Source: Pseudarthrobacter phenanthrenivorans Sphe3
Lineage (GTDB): Bacteria; Actinomycetota; Actinomycetes; Actinomycetales; Micrococcaceae
Length of the DNA: 64,000 nt
Assembly (NCBI RefSeq): GCF_000189535.1
Contig: NC_015145.1
Location: 2,728,001 to 2,792,000 of the forward strand
Direction: 5' to 3'
Below are positions 1 to 8,675 of the stretch, one piece after another (the first letter of the stretch is position 1; the number at the start of each line of letters is the position of its first letter). The notes under the pieces are model-generated. The model did no database searches, was not told the origin of the DNA, and saw only the letters and a program-made list of their open reading frames with translations. Both the position numbers and the translations under genes were made by a program.

Positions 1-1083
1 TTGGCGTGGGCAGAAGATCTGGTGCAGGACCTGGTCCGCGATGGTGGGCGGGCCGGCATCACAGTCCTCGTAGAAGGCGGGAGGGAAGTCGTCACCGCCA
101 GGTTCTGCGGTTCGCTTCCGAACCGCATCTACTTTCCCACCGGCTCCAACGAGGACAGCAGGATGGCATGGCCCAGGATGCCCTCCATAGCCCCGATCAA
201 AGGCAGGGGCGTGGCGTTTGGCCCCATTGCCGGCGGCAGTGCAGTCTGCCAGATCTACGACCGGGAGCACGCCGGCTCGACGTCCCGAAGCCCCGGGGGT
301 CGCGGGGCACCATCCTCCCCGAAGCGGCCTTCATCCTCCCGGGAGCGGCCTTTCAGGGTTGAACCGCTGCCCGCCCTCATCACAGCCGCCGAGCTGAAGG
401 CGTTGTTGCTGGATTCAGCTAATGGCTCCGCGTCGCCTGCCCGAGGGAACCATGCCCGAGGAAACGATGCCCAAGGAGACCATGCCCAAGGAAACGCTGC
501 TCGACCACTACACGTCCCTGGCAAAAACAGCGTGGAGGAAGTGTTGATTGGGGTGGGCGGAGATGAGTTGGAGCCGGTTTCGTTCGGTATCCGGGCCGGG
601 AGTGTGTTCGTTGTACTGGGCGGGGCATCGGCCGGGAAAACAGGCGCTCTCCGCGCCGTGCAGGCCTTGAACCCGAGCGTCCCCTGGGTCTGCCCCGAAG
701 GCACGAGTGCCGCTCCGGATTTCTGGAGCCGTACTCTTGCCCGGGCAGCGGCCGGGCAACTCCCCGAATCAGCGGTCTTGTTGGCGGACGACGCTGACCT
801 CCTGCCGCCCGAAGCCCTCCGGGACCTGACGGAAATCCACACGCTGGGCTGCGCAGTCATCCTGACTGCAAATTTCAGCCCCCTGCTCCCCCAGCGCGTC
901 CCGCTGGTCATGGAAGCGCGGGCCGCGGGGAATGGAATCCTGTTGTCCCCGCGGTCCGCCATGGAGGGCGACCTCTTCGGTGTCCGCTTTGATGTCGAGT
1001 CCCACCCGCCGGCCGGCAGGGGTGTCGTGATCGCCAGGGGACGGTCCTCGCCCATCCAGGTGGCGTGGGCAGGCACCAGCTGA
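1..1083 (+). CDS. FtsK/SpoIIIE-like protein, C-terminal part (5' end outside window)
   Basis: The reading frame is open from the first base, so the gene very probably starts upstream and only its last 360 residues are visible. Residues 12-70 resemble the end of an FtsK/SpoIIIE motor domain (GRAGITVLVEGG, then a block about rejecting or remapping sites and SNEDSR). A low-complexity linker follows (about 88-165). A second P-loop-like module then appears, with GGASAGKTGAL near residue 209 as Walker A and VLLADDADLLPP near 260 as Walker B. The ATPase features are divergent, as in the tandem, partly degenerate ATPase domains of EssC-type proteins; that parallel is inference. The protein may be a DNA or protein translocation ATPase. 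The linker carries a pentapeptide repeat listed separately. Confidence 0.6.
   Translation: MAWAEDLVQDLVRDGGRAGITVLVEGGREVVTARFCGSLPNRIYFPTGSNEDSRMAWPRMPSIAPIKGRGVAFGPIAGGSAVCQIYDREHAGSTSRSPGGRGAPSSPKRPSSSRERPFRVEPLPALITAAELKALLLDSANGSASPARGNHARGNDAQGDHAQGNAARPLHVPGKNSVEEVLIGVGGDELEPVSFGIRAGSVFVVLGGASAGKTGALRAVQALNPSVPWVCPEGTSAAPDFWSRTLARAAAGQLPESAVLLADDADLLPPEALRDLTEIHTLGCAVILTANFSPLLPQRVPLVMEARAAGNGILLSPRSAMEGDLFGVRFDVESHPPAGRGVVIARGRSSPIQVAWAGTS
439..498 (+). repeat. Four 15-bp tandem units in the FtsK-like linker
   Basis: Four consecutive 15-bp units begin at 439, 454, 469 and 484, each starting GCCC(G/A)AGG. They encode ARGNH, ARGND, AQGDH and AQGNA, a hydrophilic pentapeptide linker between two ATPase-like segments. 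Such in-frame repeats readily change copy number. Confidence 0.85.
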
Positions 1084-1126
1084 CGTGGCGAAGAGCCGGT
1101 TAAGGAGGCTGCAGGAAGTCTTCCGG

Positions 1127-1615
1127 TCAAAGGGCCGGCGTGCTGCCTCCAGCACGGGACGCGTAACTGATGACCTTGTTCTGGAACAGCAGCACGATCG
1201 CCGTGACCGCCGGGAGCAGCATCGCCAGGCCGGCGAGCAGGAGGCCCCCCGTCAGGGTGGGAAAACCGATAGTCAGGACAAACAGCTGCGCTACCAGTGC
1301 AGCGGCCCGGGTCCAGCGGTAGCCGCGGAAGAGAAAGAGGGCCACCGCATACAGCCAAGCCGAGAAAGCCAACAGCAGCACCAGGGTGAAAAGGGCTCCC
1401 CAAAAAGACAGGACCGGGCTTCCGCTGACCAGTTGGTAGCCGTACCATCCCGCTGCAGTAAGAAGGGCGGTAGCCTCGGCGAGGACCACCAGCGCCACGA
1501 TAATCACGCCTGCAGGGCGCGTCCTACCAGCAAAATCGGAGTGTGGGTCCGGCCCCTCTGCCGGGTTGTCCGGGGAGGACGCGGAGCCTGCTGGGTTAAC
1601 CGGGGGTCTTGACAC
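1127..1615 (-). CDS. Small four-helix membrane protein, function unknown
   Basis: This 162-residue protein has a polar, Pro-rich N-terminus (1-32) followed by four hydrophobic segments at roughly 35-57, 68-90, 100-115 and 120-142. It ends in a short polar tail. I do not recognise a named family. It converges with the FtsK-like gene, leaving 43 bp between stops. The start is a GTG with no ribosome binding site. A TAAGGT box lies exactly six bases upstream, so a leaderless message is likely. A role in the envelope is the only thing the sequence suggests. Confidence 0.7.
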   Translation of the reverse strand: MSRPPVNPAGSASSPDNPAEGPDPHSDFAGRTRPAGVIIVALVVLAEATALLTAAGWYGYQLVSGSPVLSFWGALFTLVLLLAFSAWLYAVALFLFRGYRWTRAAALVAQLFVLTIGFPTLTGGLLLAGLAMLLPAVTAIVLLFQNKVISYASRAGGSTPAL

Positions 1616-1621
1616 ACTGGC

Positions 1622-1627
1622 ACCTTA
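1622..1627 (-). promoter_or_regulatory. -10 box TAAGGT for the 1615 gene, probably leaderless
   Basis: TAAGGT on the minus strand is followed by six bases and then the GTG start. This places the expected transcription start on the start codon. No clear -35 hexamer was seen. Confidence 0.45.
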
Positions 1628-1758
1628 CCGGACATAGTCGGACGGTGGTGAGGGCCAGCAGCGCCGATGTGATGTATCGCTCAGCTTTCCAAGGATATCC
1701 AGCCTAATTACCCCTTGTTTACACAGCGTTAACATGACAGTCTTGATTCAGATGACCA

Positions 1759-1780
1759 AGGGGGCCCTGCCGGGCCCTTT
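1759..1780 (+). terminator. Hairpin in the whiB1 leader (possible attenuator)
   Basis: GGGCCC, loop TGCC, GGGCCC followed by TTTTCCTTT lies about 50 bp before the whiB1 start. The stem extends to about nine pairs with two G-T wobbles. It could end transcription arriving from upstream or act as an attenuator inside the whiB1 leader; the sequence alone does not decide. The AT-rich stretch at about 1706-1745, which includes TTGTTTAC and GTTAACA, is the likeliest promoter area. Confidence 0.4.
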
Positions 1781-1828
1781 TCCTTTGTAGCTCCTAGTGA
1801 ATAATTTCACAAGGAGCTCTTCCCAGAA

Positions 1829-2095
1829 ATGGAGCAACTGATCAGCATGGATTGGCGTAACCGCGCGGCGTGCCTCGAGAAGGACCCCGAACTCTTCTTC
1901 CCCGTCGGGAACACGGGACCTGCCCTCCTGCAGATCGAGGAAGCCAAAAGCGTCTGCCGCCGGTGCCCTGTGGTGGATACGTGCCTGCAATGGGCTCTTG
2001 AGTCCGGCCAGGACGCCGGCGTCTGGGGCGGCATGAGCGAGGACGAGCGCCGGGCGCTGAAGCGCCGCGCCGCCCGCGCCCGCCGCGCGTCCTGA
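1829..2095 (+). CDS. whiB1: WhiB-family iron-sulfur transcriptional regulator (WhiB1-like)
   Basis: The 88-residue protein has the complete WhiB signature: four cysteines binding a [4Fe-4S] cluster (Cys16, then CRRCPVVDTC), the GVWGG turn, and a basic Arg-rich tail that contacts DNA. WhiB1 proteins sense nitric oxide through the cluster and act with the primary sigma factor. The assignment to WhiB1 rather than another Wbl protein rests on size and on the convergent pdtaS gene, the arrangement I recall for Rv3219/Rv3220c. AAGGAG lies 13-18 bases upstream of the ATG, a slightly long spacing. A strong terminator follows. Confidence 0.92.
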   Translation: MEQLISMDWRNRAACLEKDPELFFPVGNTGPALLQIEEAKSVCRRCPVVDTCLQWALESGQDAGVWGGMSEDERRALKRRAARARRAS

Positions 2096-2136
2096 ATTAG
2101 CGCTTCCTGGCAGCAGGGACATAATAGACGAATCAG

Positions 2137-2178
2137 CCCCGGCCGCAACCTTTCAAGGTCGCAGCCGGGGTTTCTTTT
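2137..2178 (+). terminator. Rho-independent terminator after whiB1
   Basis: CCCCGGC and GCCGGGG enclose a second paired segment (CAACCTT with AAGGTCG, one mismatch) and are followed by TTTCTTTTT. The structure sits 42 bp after the whiB1 stop and lies between the convergent whiB1 and pdtaS genes. Confidence 0.85.
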
Positions 2179-2270
2179 TGTCTGCACGGGCTTCCTTCAT
2201 CCCCCACGGCAGCAAGCGCCCCGCGACTGATGCCCGCGCGCATGCCGCCGCCGGCGTGAACCTGTGGCCC

Positions 2271-3737
2271 CTACTTGCCGGCCAGGCTCAGCCGGATCTG
2301 GACCGCAGTGCCGCCACCCTCGCGCGGCAGCCACTGGATCGTCCCGCCCAGTTCGCTGGTCACCAGGGTCCGGACGATCTGAAGCCCCAGCCCCTCAACG
2401 TGGGGTATATCCGGAAGCCCAACGCCGTCGTCAGCAATGGTCACGGTGAGTTCCTCACCGTCGTCCCCCTCGGACCTGTCAGCGATGAGCCATACCGTTC
2501 CGGCCCGCCCCTCCAGTCCGTGCTCCACGGCATTGGTTACCAATTCATTGATGACGAGGGCCAGCGGGGTGGCCAGGTCACTGGGCAGCTCGCCGAACGT
2601 GCCGGACCGCTCAGTACGCACCTGCTGGGACGGCGAGGCCACTTCGGCCGAGAGCCGGAACTGGCGCCCGATCAGTTCATCGAAGTCCACGCTCTGGGTG
2701 AGTCCCTGGGACAGGGTCTCGTGAACCAGGGCGATGGTGGCCACCCGGCGCATGGCCTGCTCCAGTCCCTGCTTCGCTTCATCGCTGACCATGCGGCGGG
2801 ACTGCATGCGCAGCAGGGCCGCGACCGTCTGGAGGTTGTTCTTCACCCGGTGGTGGATTTCGCGGATGGTCGCGTCCTTGGTGACCAGTTCCATTTCCCG
2901 GCGGCGCAGCTCGGAGACATCGCGGCACAGGACCAGGGCGCCAAAGCGCTGCGTCTCATCCCGGAGGGGAATCGCCCGCAGGGACAGGCTGACACCGCGG
3001 GACTCGATCTCACTGCGCCATGGCATGCGGCCCGTAACTACCAGGGGCAGGGTCTCGTCCACCATCCGGCGGTCCTTGAGCAGGCTGGCCGTCACCTCCG
3101 CCAGCGACCGGCCCTCGAGCGACTCGCCGTCACCCAAGCGGCGGAAGGCGGAGACGCCGTTGGGGCTGGCATACTGCACAATGCCCTCGGCGTCGAGCCG
3201 AATCAGCCCGTCGCCGACGCGCGGGGCTCCGCGGCGGGAACCGGTGGGAGAGGCAAAATCAGGCCACAGCCCCAGGGTCCCCATCCGCAGCAGGTCGTAC
3301 GCACACTGGCGGTAGGTCAGCTCCAGCCGGGACGGCATGCGCGAGCTTGAGAGGTCCATGTGGGTTGTGACAACGGCCAGGGTGCGCCCGTTCCGGACCA
3401 TGGGCACGGCTTCCACCCGCAGGGCCATGTCGCTGCTCCAGTTGGTCTCGCTGGAGCGCTCGATGGAGCGGCTGTTCCAGGCCTTGTCCACGAGCGGCTG
3501 CAGATCCGACCGGATGCCCTCCCCCACGAAGTCGCCGTGGAACACGGTGTGCGTGGTGGAGGGCCGGACGTGCGCCAGCGCTATGTAGCCAAGGTCCGGG
3601 TGGGGGAACCACAGCGCAAGGTCGGCGAACGCCAGGTCCGCCACCATTTGCCAGTCCCCCACCAGGAGGTGCAGCCATTCGGCATCGCCCGGCCCAAAAT
3701 CAGCGTGTTCCCTGATGGGGTCCGTAAAGATTGCCAC
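2271..3737 (-). CDS. pdtaS: PdtaS-type sensor histidine kinase (GAF-like, PAS, HisKA_2)
   Basis: This soluble 488-residue kinase has an N-terminal GAF-like sensor (about 1-155), a PAS domain (about 175-280) and a HisKA_2 phosphoacceptor segment, IHHRVKNNLQT, with His295/His296. A HATPase domain follows, with the N box NELVTNAVEHG near 398 and DDGVGLP further on. No transmembrane helix is seen, so it is cytosolic. PdtaS kinases phosphorylate the ANTAR-domain regulator PdtaR; no such regulator lies in this window. The GTG start has GGAGG four bases upstream. Its position convergent to whiB1 matches mycobacterial gene order. Confidence 0.9.
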   Translation of the reverse strand: MAIFTDPIREHADFGPGDAEWLHLLVGDWQMVADLAFADLALWFPHPDLGYIALAHVRPSTTHTVFHGDFVGEGIRSDLQPLVDKAWNSRSIERSSETNWSSDMALRVEAVPMVRNGRTLAVVTTHMDLSSSRMPSRLELTYRQCAYDLLRMGTLGLWPDFASPTGSRRGAPRVGDGLIRLDAEGIVQYASPNGVSAFRRLGDGESLEGRSLAEVTASLLKDRRMVDETLPLVVTGRMPWRSEIESRGVSLSLRAIPLRDETQRFGALVLCRDVSELRRREMELVTKDATIREIHHRVKNNLQTVAALLRMQSRRMVSDEAKQGLEQAMRRVATIALVHETLSQGLTQSVDFDELIGRQFRLSAEVASPSQQVRTERSGTFGELPSDLATPLALVINELVTNAVEHGLEGRAGTVWLIADRSEGDDGEELTVTIADDGVGLPDIPHVEGLGLQIVRTLVTSELGGTIQWLPREGGGTAVQIRLSLAGK

Positions 3738-3764
3738 TGCACCTCCAGTTGCGGCGCTGGAATC

Positions 3765-6700
3765 CTAGCGCCGGACGATTGACCTCAAGAGCCTCAATGC
3801 TACCGACAGTGAAGCCATATCGTCGGCCTCGAGTGAATTGACCTCATCGAACATGCTCTTCGCCCTGCTCAACTGCTCAGCGTTCTGGGCCTCCCAGTCC
3901 TTCAGCCGGGCCTCGGGCGAGTCAGTGGCAGCGGTGGCGTCCAGCACCGCCGTCGTCATGTCCGAGATGGTGGAGTAAAGGTCGTCCCGGAGGGCTGCCC
4001 TGGCCAGCGCCTGCCACCTGTCCTGCCGCGGCAGGCTGCTGATCCGTTCAAGCAGCGAGTCAGCGTGGAACCGGTTGAACACTGTGTAGTAGACCGCCGC
4101 GATTTCCTCCACCGGGTCCTTGCGCACGTGGGAGATCTTGGCGATGTCCAGCAGCACGAAGCTTTCGAAGAGCTCCGCCCACCGCAGCGCCAGGGTCTCC
4201 GGCAGCTCCCATTCGCGTGCCTGCTCCAGCCAGCCTGCCACCCTTTCGCGGTCATCGCCGCGCAGGAAGTCCAGGAGGCGCGTCCGCATGGGATCCATCA
4301 CCGGTTTGAACTCGGAAACCACGTCAGCAATCGGCCGCGACAAAGTGCCTTGGCCCAGGAGCCAACGGACCGCGCGGTCAAGCAGCCGCCGGATGTCCAG
4401 GTGGACCGTGCTCCAATGTTCCGTGGGGAAGGACGCCGGCAGGCTGTTCAGCTCGCCGACCATCGCTTCGAGTTCGTAGACCTCCCGCAGCGCCACGAAG
4501 GCCTTGGCAACCGCCACCTCGCTGGCTGACGTTTCCTCCATGACGCGGAAGGCAAAGGTGATGCCCCCGAGGTTGATCATGTCGTTGGCCACCACTGTTG
4601 CGATGATCTCCCGCCGCAGCGGATGAGTGTCCAGCTCCGCGTCGAAACGCTCGCGCAGCTGCGTTGGGAAGTAGGCGCGGAGGGTTTGCCGGAACCATGG
4701 GTCATCTGCCAGGTCGCTTTCCCGCAGGGCATTGGTCAGCTCGATCTTGGCGTACGCGGCCAGCACGGACAGTTCCGGAGATGTCAGGCCCTGCCCCTGC
4801 TGCAGCCGCTCGCGCAGCGCCTCGGTGGTGGGAAGGGCCTCGAGGTCGCGGTTCAGGTCGGCTTTCTTTTCCAGCCAGTCCATAAGCCGTTCATAGCTCG
4901 GGCTCCACTCCGCGACCCTGGTCCGGTCATTCAGGAGAAGGATGTTCTGGTCGATGTTGTCCTCGAGGACCAGGCGGCCCACTTCGTCCGTCATCGATGC
5001 CAGGAAGCCGGCGCGTTCCTCCGCCGACAGCTTTCCCGCAGCCACCATCCGGTCCACGAAGATCTTGATGTTCACCTCGTGGTCCGAGCAGTCGACGCCG
5101 GCCGAGTTGTCGATGGCGTCCGTATTGAGGATGACGCCCTGCAGCGCCGCTTCGATGCGGCCGCGCTGGGTCATGCCCAGGTTTCCGCCTTCGCCCACCA
5201 CTTTCACGCGCAGGTCGCGGCCGTCGACGCGGATGGCGTCGTTGGCCTTGTCCCCCACCGACGCATTCGTCTCGGTGCTCGCCTTGACGTACGTCCCGAT
5301 GCCGCCGTTGTAGAGCAGGTCCGCGGGGGCAAGGAGGATCGACCGGAGGAGTTCGGGCGGGCTGAGTTCGGTGGTGCCGGCGGGCAGTCCCAGCGCAGTC
5401 CGCACCTGGGCGGAGACCGGAATCGACTTGGCCTGCCGCGGGTACACCCCGCCGCCTTCGCTGATGAGGGACTTGTTGTAGTCATCCCACGAGGACCTGG
5501 GCAGCTCGAACAGACGCTGCCGCTCCACGAACGAGGCTTCCTCGTCCGGGTTGGGGTCCAGGAAGATGTGGCGGTGGTCGAAGGCTGCGAGGAGCCGGAT
5601 GTGCCGGGACAGCAGCATCCCGTTGCCGAACACGTCTCCGGACATGTCGCCCACGCCCACCACGGTGAACGGCTGGGTCTGGGTGTCGAGGTCAAGTTCA
5701 CTGAAGTGCCGCTTGACCGATTCCCAGGCGCCGCGCGCCGTGATGCCCATGGCCTTGTGGTCGTAGCCCACGGAGCCGCCGGACGCGAAGGCGTCACCGA
5801 GCCAGAATCCGTACTCGGCAGCCAATCCGTTGGCGATGTCGGAGAAAGTAGCGGTTCCTTTGTCGGCAGCCACCACGAGGTAGGAATCGTCGTCATCGTG
5901 CCTGACAACGTCCGACGGCGGCACCAGCCTTTCGCTGTCCCCCTCCGTCAAGAGGTTGTCAGTGATGTCCAGCAGGCCCCTGATGAAGGTCTTGTAGCTT
6001 TCGATTCCTTCCGCCATCCAGGCGGCGCGGTCAGCGGTGGGGTCGGGCAGTTGCTTGGCGAAGAAGCCACCCTTCGCACCGGTGGGCACGATTACGGCAT
6101 TCTTCACAGTTTGCGCTTTGACCAGCCCGAGGATTTCGGTGCGGAAGTCTTCACGCCGGTCAGACCAGCGCAACCCGCCGCGCGCAACCTTGCCGAAACG
6201 AAGGTGCACGCCTTCGACGCGGGGGGCGTAGACCCAGATCTCGAACATCGGCCGCGGGAAGGGCAGGCCTTCGATCCGTGCGGGATCAAGCTTGAAGCTC
6301 AGGTGCGGCTTGTGCTGGTAGTAGTTGGTCCGCAGCGTCGCCTCAATCAGGTTGACGAACGTGCGCAGGACCCGGTCGGCGTCGAGCGTCGCCACCTTTT
6401 CTATGGCGGCATCCAGGTCCAGGCGGACTGACTCCTGCCTCTCGCCCCGTTCCTCCGGGCTGAGCGAAGGGTCGAATCGGGCGGCGAAAAGCGCCGTGAG
6501 CCCCTTGGTGACCTGGGGGTTGGCCAGCAGGGTGTCGGCCATGAAACCGAAGGAGTTGGTGTTGCCCATCTGCCGCATGTACCGGGCATAGGCCCGCAGG
6601 ACGGTAATCTGGCGCCACTGCAGTCCTTCGCGGAGGACCAGCCGGTCAAAGCTGTCCGATTCGGCCGCGCCCGTGACGGCAGCACCGAAGGAATCTGCCA

Positions 6701-8618
6701 GGAGCTCTCCGGTGGAAAGCGGATCCACCTTGGCCGGGTATTTCAGCCCAAGATCGTAGAGAAAGAAATCACGGCGGTCTGCCGTCTCGATCTCGAAGGG
6801 CCGCTCGTCCAGGACTTCCAGGCCAAGGTTGTGGAAGTAGGGAAGGATCTGGCTCAGGCTCTTGGGCTCCAGCATGTACAGCTTGACCCTGGCATCTTCT
6901 TCAAGCGTTGCCCCGGCACCTTCCGGAAGGTAGACGTGGACGCCCGGCCGCTCCTGGACAGTACCTTCAGCCCGTTCCGCGGCTGCACCATACTTCTCGA
7001 AGCGTGCGATGTCTTCCAGGGCGTCTTCGACCTCGTAGTCCACCCGGTAACTTGCGGGGAACGCCTCCGACCAAATCGCGGCAAGCTCCTTGGCCTCGGC
7101 AACGTCCCGTCCCTCGCGCAGGACCTCGGCGATGCCTTCGCTCCAGGAGCGGGCGGCACGGACCAGGCGCTTTTCAAGTTCCTCGGAGTTGACGTGGCTG
7201 ACGTCCGCGTTCTTGGGCAGCCTGATCCGGAAGAACAACCGGGCCAGCGCCGACTCCGTCATACGGGCCTCGTAGTCGATGGAGACGGCCTGGAACGTCT
7301 CGCGCAGCTCCTGCTCGATGCGGAGCCGGACGTTGGTGGTGTACCTGTCCCTGGGCAGATACACCACGGCCGACATGAACCGCCCGTAGATGTCGGGGCG
7401 GAGGAAAAGCCGGGTCCTCCGGCGCTCCTGCAGCTTCTGGATGCCCAGTGCCGTGGCGGCCAGATCTGGAATTTCGATCTGGAACAGTTCGTCGCGGGGG
7501 TAGGTTTCCAGGATCCCCAGCAGGTCCTTGCCGGAATGCGAGTCCGGCGGGAATCCCGCGCTTCGCAGCACGGCGTCAACCTTCTCGCGCACGATGGGGA
7601 TATCCCGGACCGAACCGGTGTAGGCGCTGGTGGCAAAGAGGCCGATGAAGCGGCGCTCGCCGTTGACGTTGCCATTGGCGTCGAAGCTCTTGACGCCAAT
7701 GTAGTCAAGGTATGCCGAGCGGTGGACGGTGGAGCGCGAGTTTGCCTTGGTAATGACCAGGGCGCGTTTTTCCCGGGCCTTCTTCCGGCCCGTATCCGTC
7801 AGGTGCTGGATATGCGGCGAATCGGCAGAAGCGCGCAGCAGACCCAGTCCGCTGTCCTCGCGCAGCTCCAGTACGTCTTCGCCGTCGACGTTGACCAGGT
7901 CATATTCCCGGTAGCCGAGGAACGTGAAGTTGCCGTCGTCAAGCCAGTGAAGGAGATCCTGCGCCTGCCGGAGCTCGGCGATCTGGGCCGGGTTCGCCAC
8001 CTGGTCCAGGCTTTCAGCGATCTGCCGGGCCCGTTGGCGCATCTTCGGCCAGTCCTCGACGGCGGCGCGCACATCGTTCAGTACCCGGTCGAGGCCATCG
8101 AGCAGGGCTGCCTTGGCTTGGTCCGTGACGCGGTTAATCTCGACGGCGATCCAGGACTCCATGTGCGAGGCGTTTTCGCCCTGGGCAATGAGATGGGACA
8201 GGTTGGGCATCGCGGCTGTGTCACCGCTGGAAATCCCAAGGTGCGCCGGTACCCGGTTGACCTTGACGAGCTCTCCGCTTTCCCTGTTGCGGGTAGCGAC
8301 GAACAGCGGGTGGATGACAAGTTTGATGGCAGCGTGCTGCCGGACCAGCTCTGCATTGACGGAGTCGACCAGGAACGGCATGTCATCCGTGACGACAAAG
8401 ACGACGCTGCTGTCCTCCTCGTCCAGGATGGATATGTTCGCCTGGCCCGGCTGGCGCACGGAGGCTACCTGGCGGTGGCTGTCCGCCCTGCCCACCAGCA
8501 CATCCCGCGGATAAGTCCGCGCGTCCTCTTCGGCAAGGTGCTGGTAGTAATCACCAATGAAGCCCTCATCGCCTTCAATGGAAAGGGGCTGATCCTCCAC
8601 GCTGGATCCAGACGACAT
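3765..8618 (-). CDS. gdh: NAD-dependent glutamate dehydrogenase, large (about 180 kDa) class
   Basis: The gene encodes about 1617 residues, the usual size of the large NAD-specific glutamate dehydrogenases that convert glutamate to 2-oxoglutarate and ammonium. The long N-terminal half is regulatory (ACT-like). The catalytic region includes RGGLRWSDR and VPTGAKGGFF (the active-site lysine segment, around residue 840), then GSVGYDHKAMGIT and VGVGDMSGDVFGNG (nucleotide binding). I chose the ATG at 8618: a GGAGG lies nine bases upstream, while the in-frame TTG two codons earlier is only three bases from it. It is catabolic and likely feeds the TCA cycle during growth on amino acids. Confidence 0.95.
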   Translation of the reverse strand: MSSGSSVEDQPLSIEGDEGFIGDYYQHLAEEDARTYPRDVLVGRADSHRQVASVRQPGQANISILDEEDSSVVFVVTDDMPFLVDSVNAELVRQHAAIKLVIHPLFVATRNRESGELVKVNRVPAHLGISSGDTAAMPNLSHLIAQGENASHMESWIAVEINRVTDQAKAALLDGLDRVLNDVRAAVEDWPKMRQRARQIAESLDQVANPAQIAELRQAQDLLHWLDDGNFTFLGYREYDLVNVDGEDVLELREDSGLGLLRASADSPHIQHLTDTGRKKAREKRALVITKANSRSTVHRSAYLDYIGVKSFDANGNVNGERRFIGLFATSAYTGSVRDIPIVREKVDAVLRSAGFPPDSHSGKDLLGILETYPRDELFQIEIPDLAATALGIQKLQERRRTRLFLRPDIYGRFMSAVVYLPRDRYTTNVRLRIEQELRETFQAVSIDYEARMTESALARLFFRIRLPKNADVSHVNSEELEKRLVRAARSWSEGIAEVLREGRDVAEAKELAAIWSEAFPASYRVDYEVEDALEDIARFEKYGAAAERAEGTVQERPGVHVYLPEGAGATLEEDARVKLYMLEPKSLSQILPYFHNLGLEVLDERPFEIETADRRDFFLYDLGLKYPAKVDPLSTGELLADSFGAAVTGAAESDSFDRLVLREGLQWRQITVLRAYARYMRQMGNTNSFGFMADTLLANPQVTKGLTALFAARFDPSLSPEERGERQESVRLDLDAAIEKVATLDADRVLRTFVNLIEATLRTNYYQHKPHLSFKLDPARIEGLPFPRPMFEIWVYAPRVEGVHLRFGKVARGGLRWSDRREDFRTEILGLVKAQTVKNAVIVPTGAKGGFFAKQLPDPTADRAAWMAEGIESYKTFIRGLLDITDNLLTEGDSERLVPPSDVVRHDDDDSYLVVAADKGTATFSDIANGLAAEYGFWLGDAFASGGSVGYDHKAMGITARGAWESVKRHFSELDLDTQTQPFTVVGVGDMSGDVFGNGMLLSRHIRLLAAFDHRHIFLDPNPDEEASFVERQRLFELPRSSWDDYNKSLISEGGGVYPRQAKSIPVSAQVRTALGLPAGTTELSPPELLRSILLAPADLLYNGGIGTYVKASTETNASVGDKANDAIRVDGRDLRVKVVGEGGNLGMTQRGRIEAALQGVILNTDAIDNSAGVDCSDHEVNIKIFVDRMVAAGKLSAEERAGFLASMTDEVGRLVLEDNIDQNILLLNDRTRVAEWSPSYERLMDWLEKKADLNRDLEALPTTEALRERLQQGQGLTSPELSVLAAYAKIELTNALRESDLADDPWFRQTLRAYFPTQLRERFDAELDTHPLRREIIATVVANDMINLGGITFAFRVMEETSASEVAVAKAFVALREVYELEAMVGELNSLPASFPTEHWSTVHLDIRRLLDRAVRWLLGQGTLSRPIADVVSEFKPVMDPMRTRLLDFLRGDDRERVAGWLEQAREWELPETLALRWAELFESFVLLDIAKISHVRKDPVEEIAAVYYTVFNRFHADSLLERISSLPRQDRWQALARAALRDDLYSTISDMTTAVLDATAATDSPEARLKDWEAQNAEQLSRAKSMFDEVNSLEADDMASLSVALRLLRSIVRR

Positions 8619-8675
8619 CGACAAACGCCTCCATCAGAAGTATTCCGCTGCACCATTGCAGCTCTTATGGCGAGC

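Noticed and set aside
4623..6431. 602-codon open frame antisense to the glutamate dehydrogenase gene
   Set aside because: It mirrors the high-GC codon periodicity of the real gene; the translation has no recognisable domain and the opposite strand encodes a clear conserved enzyme.
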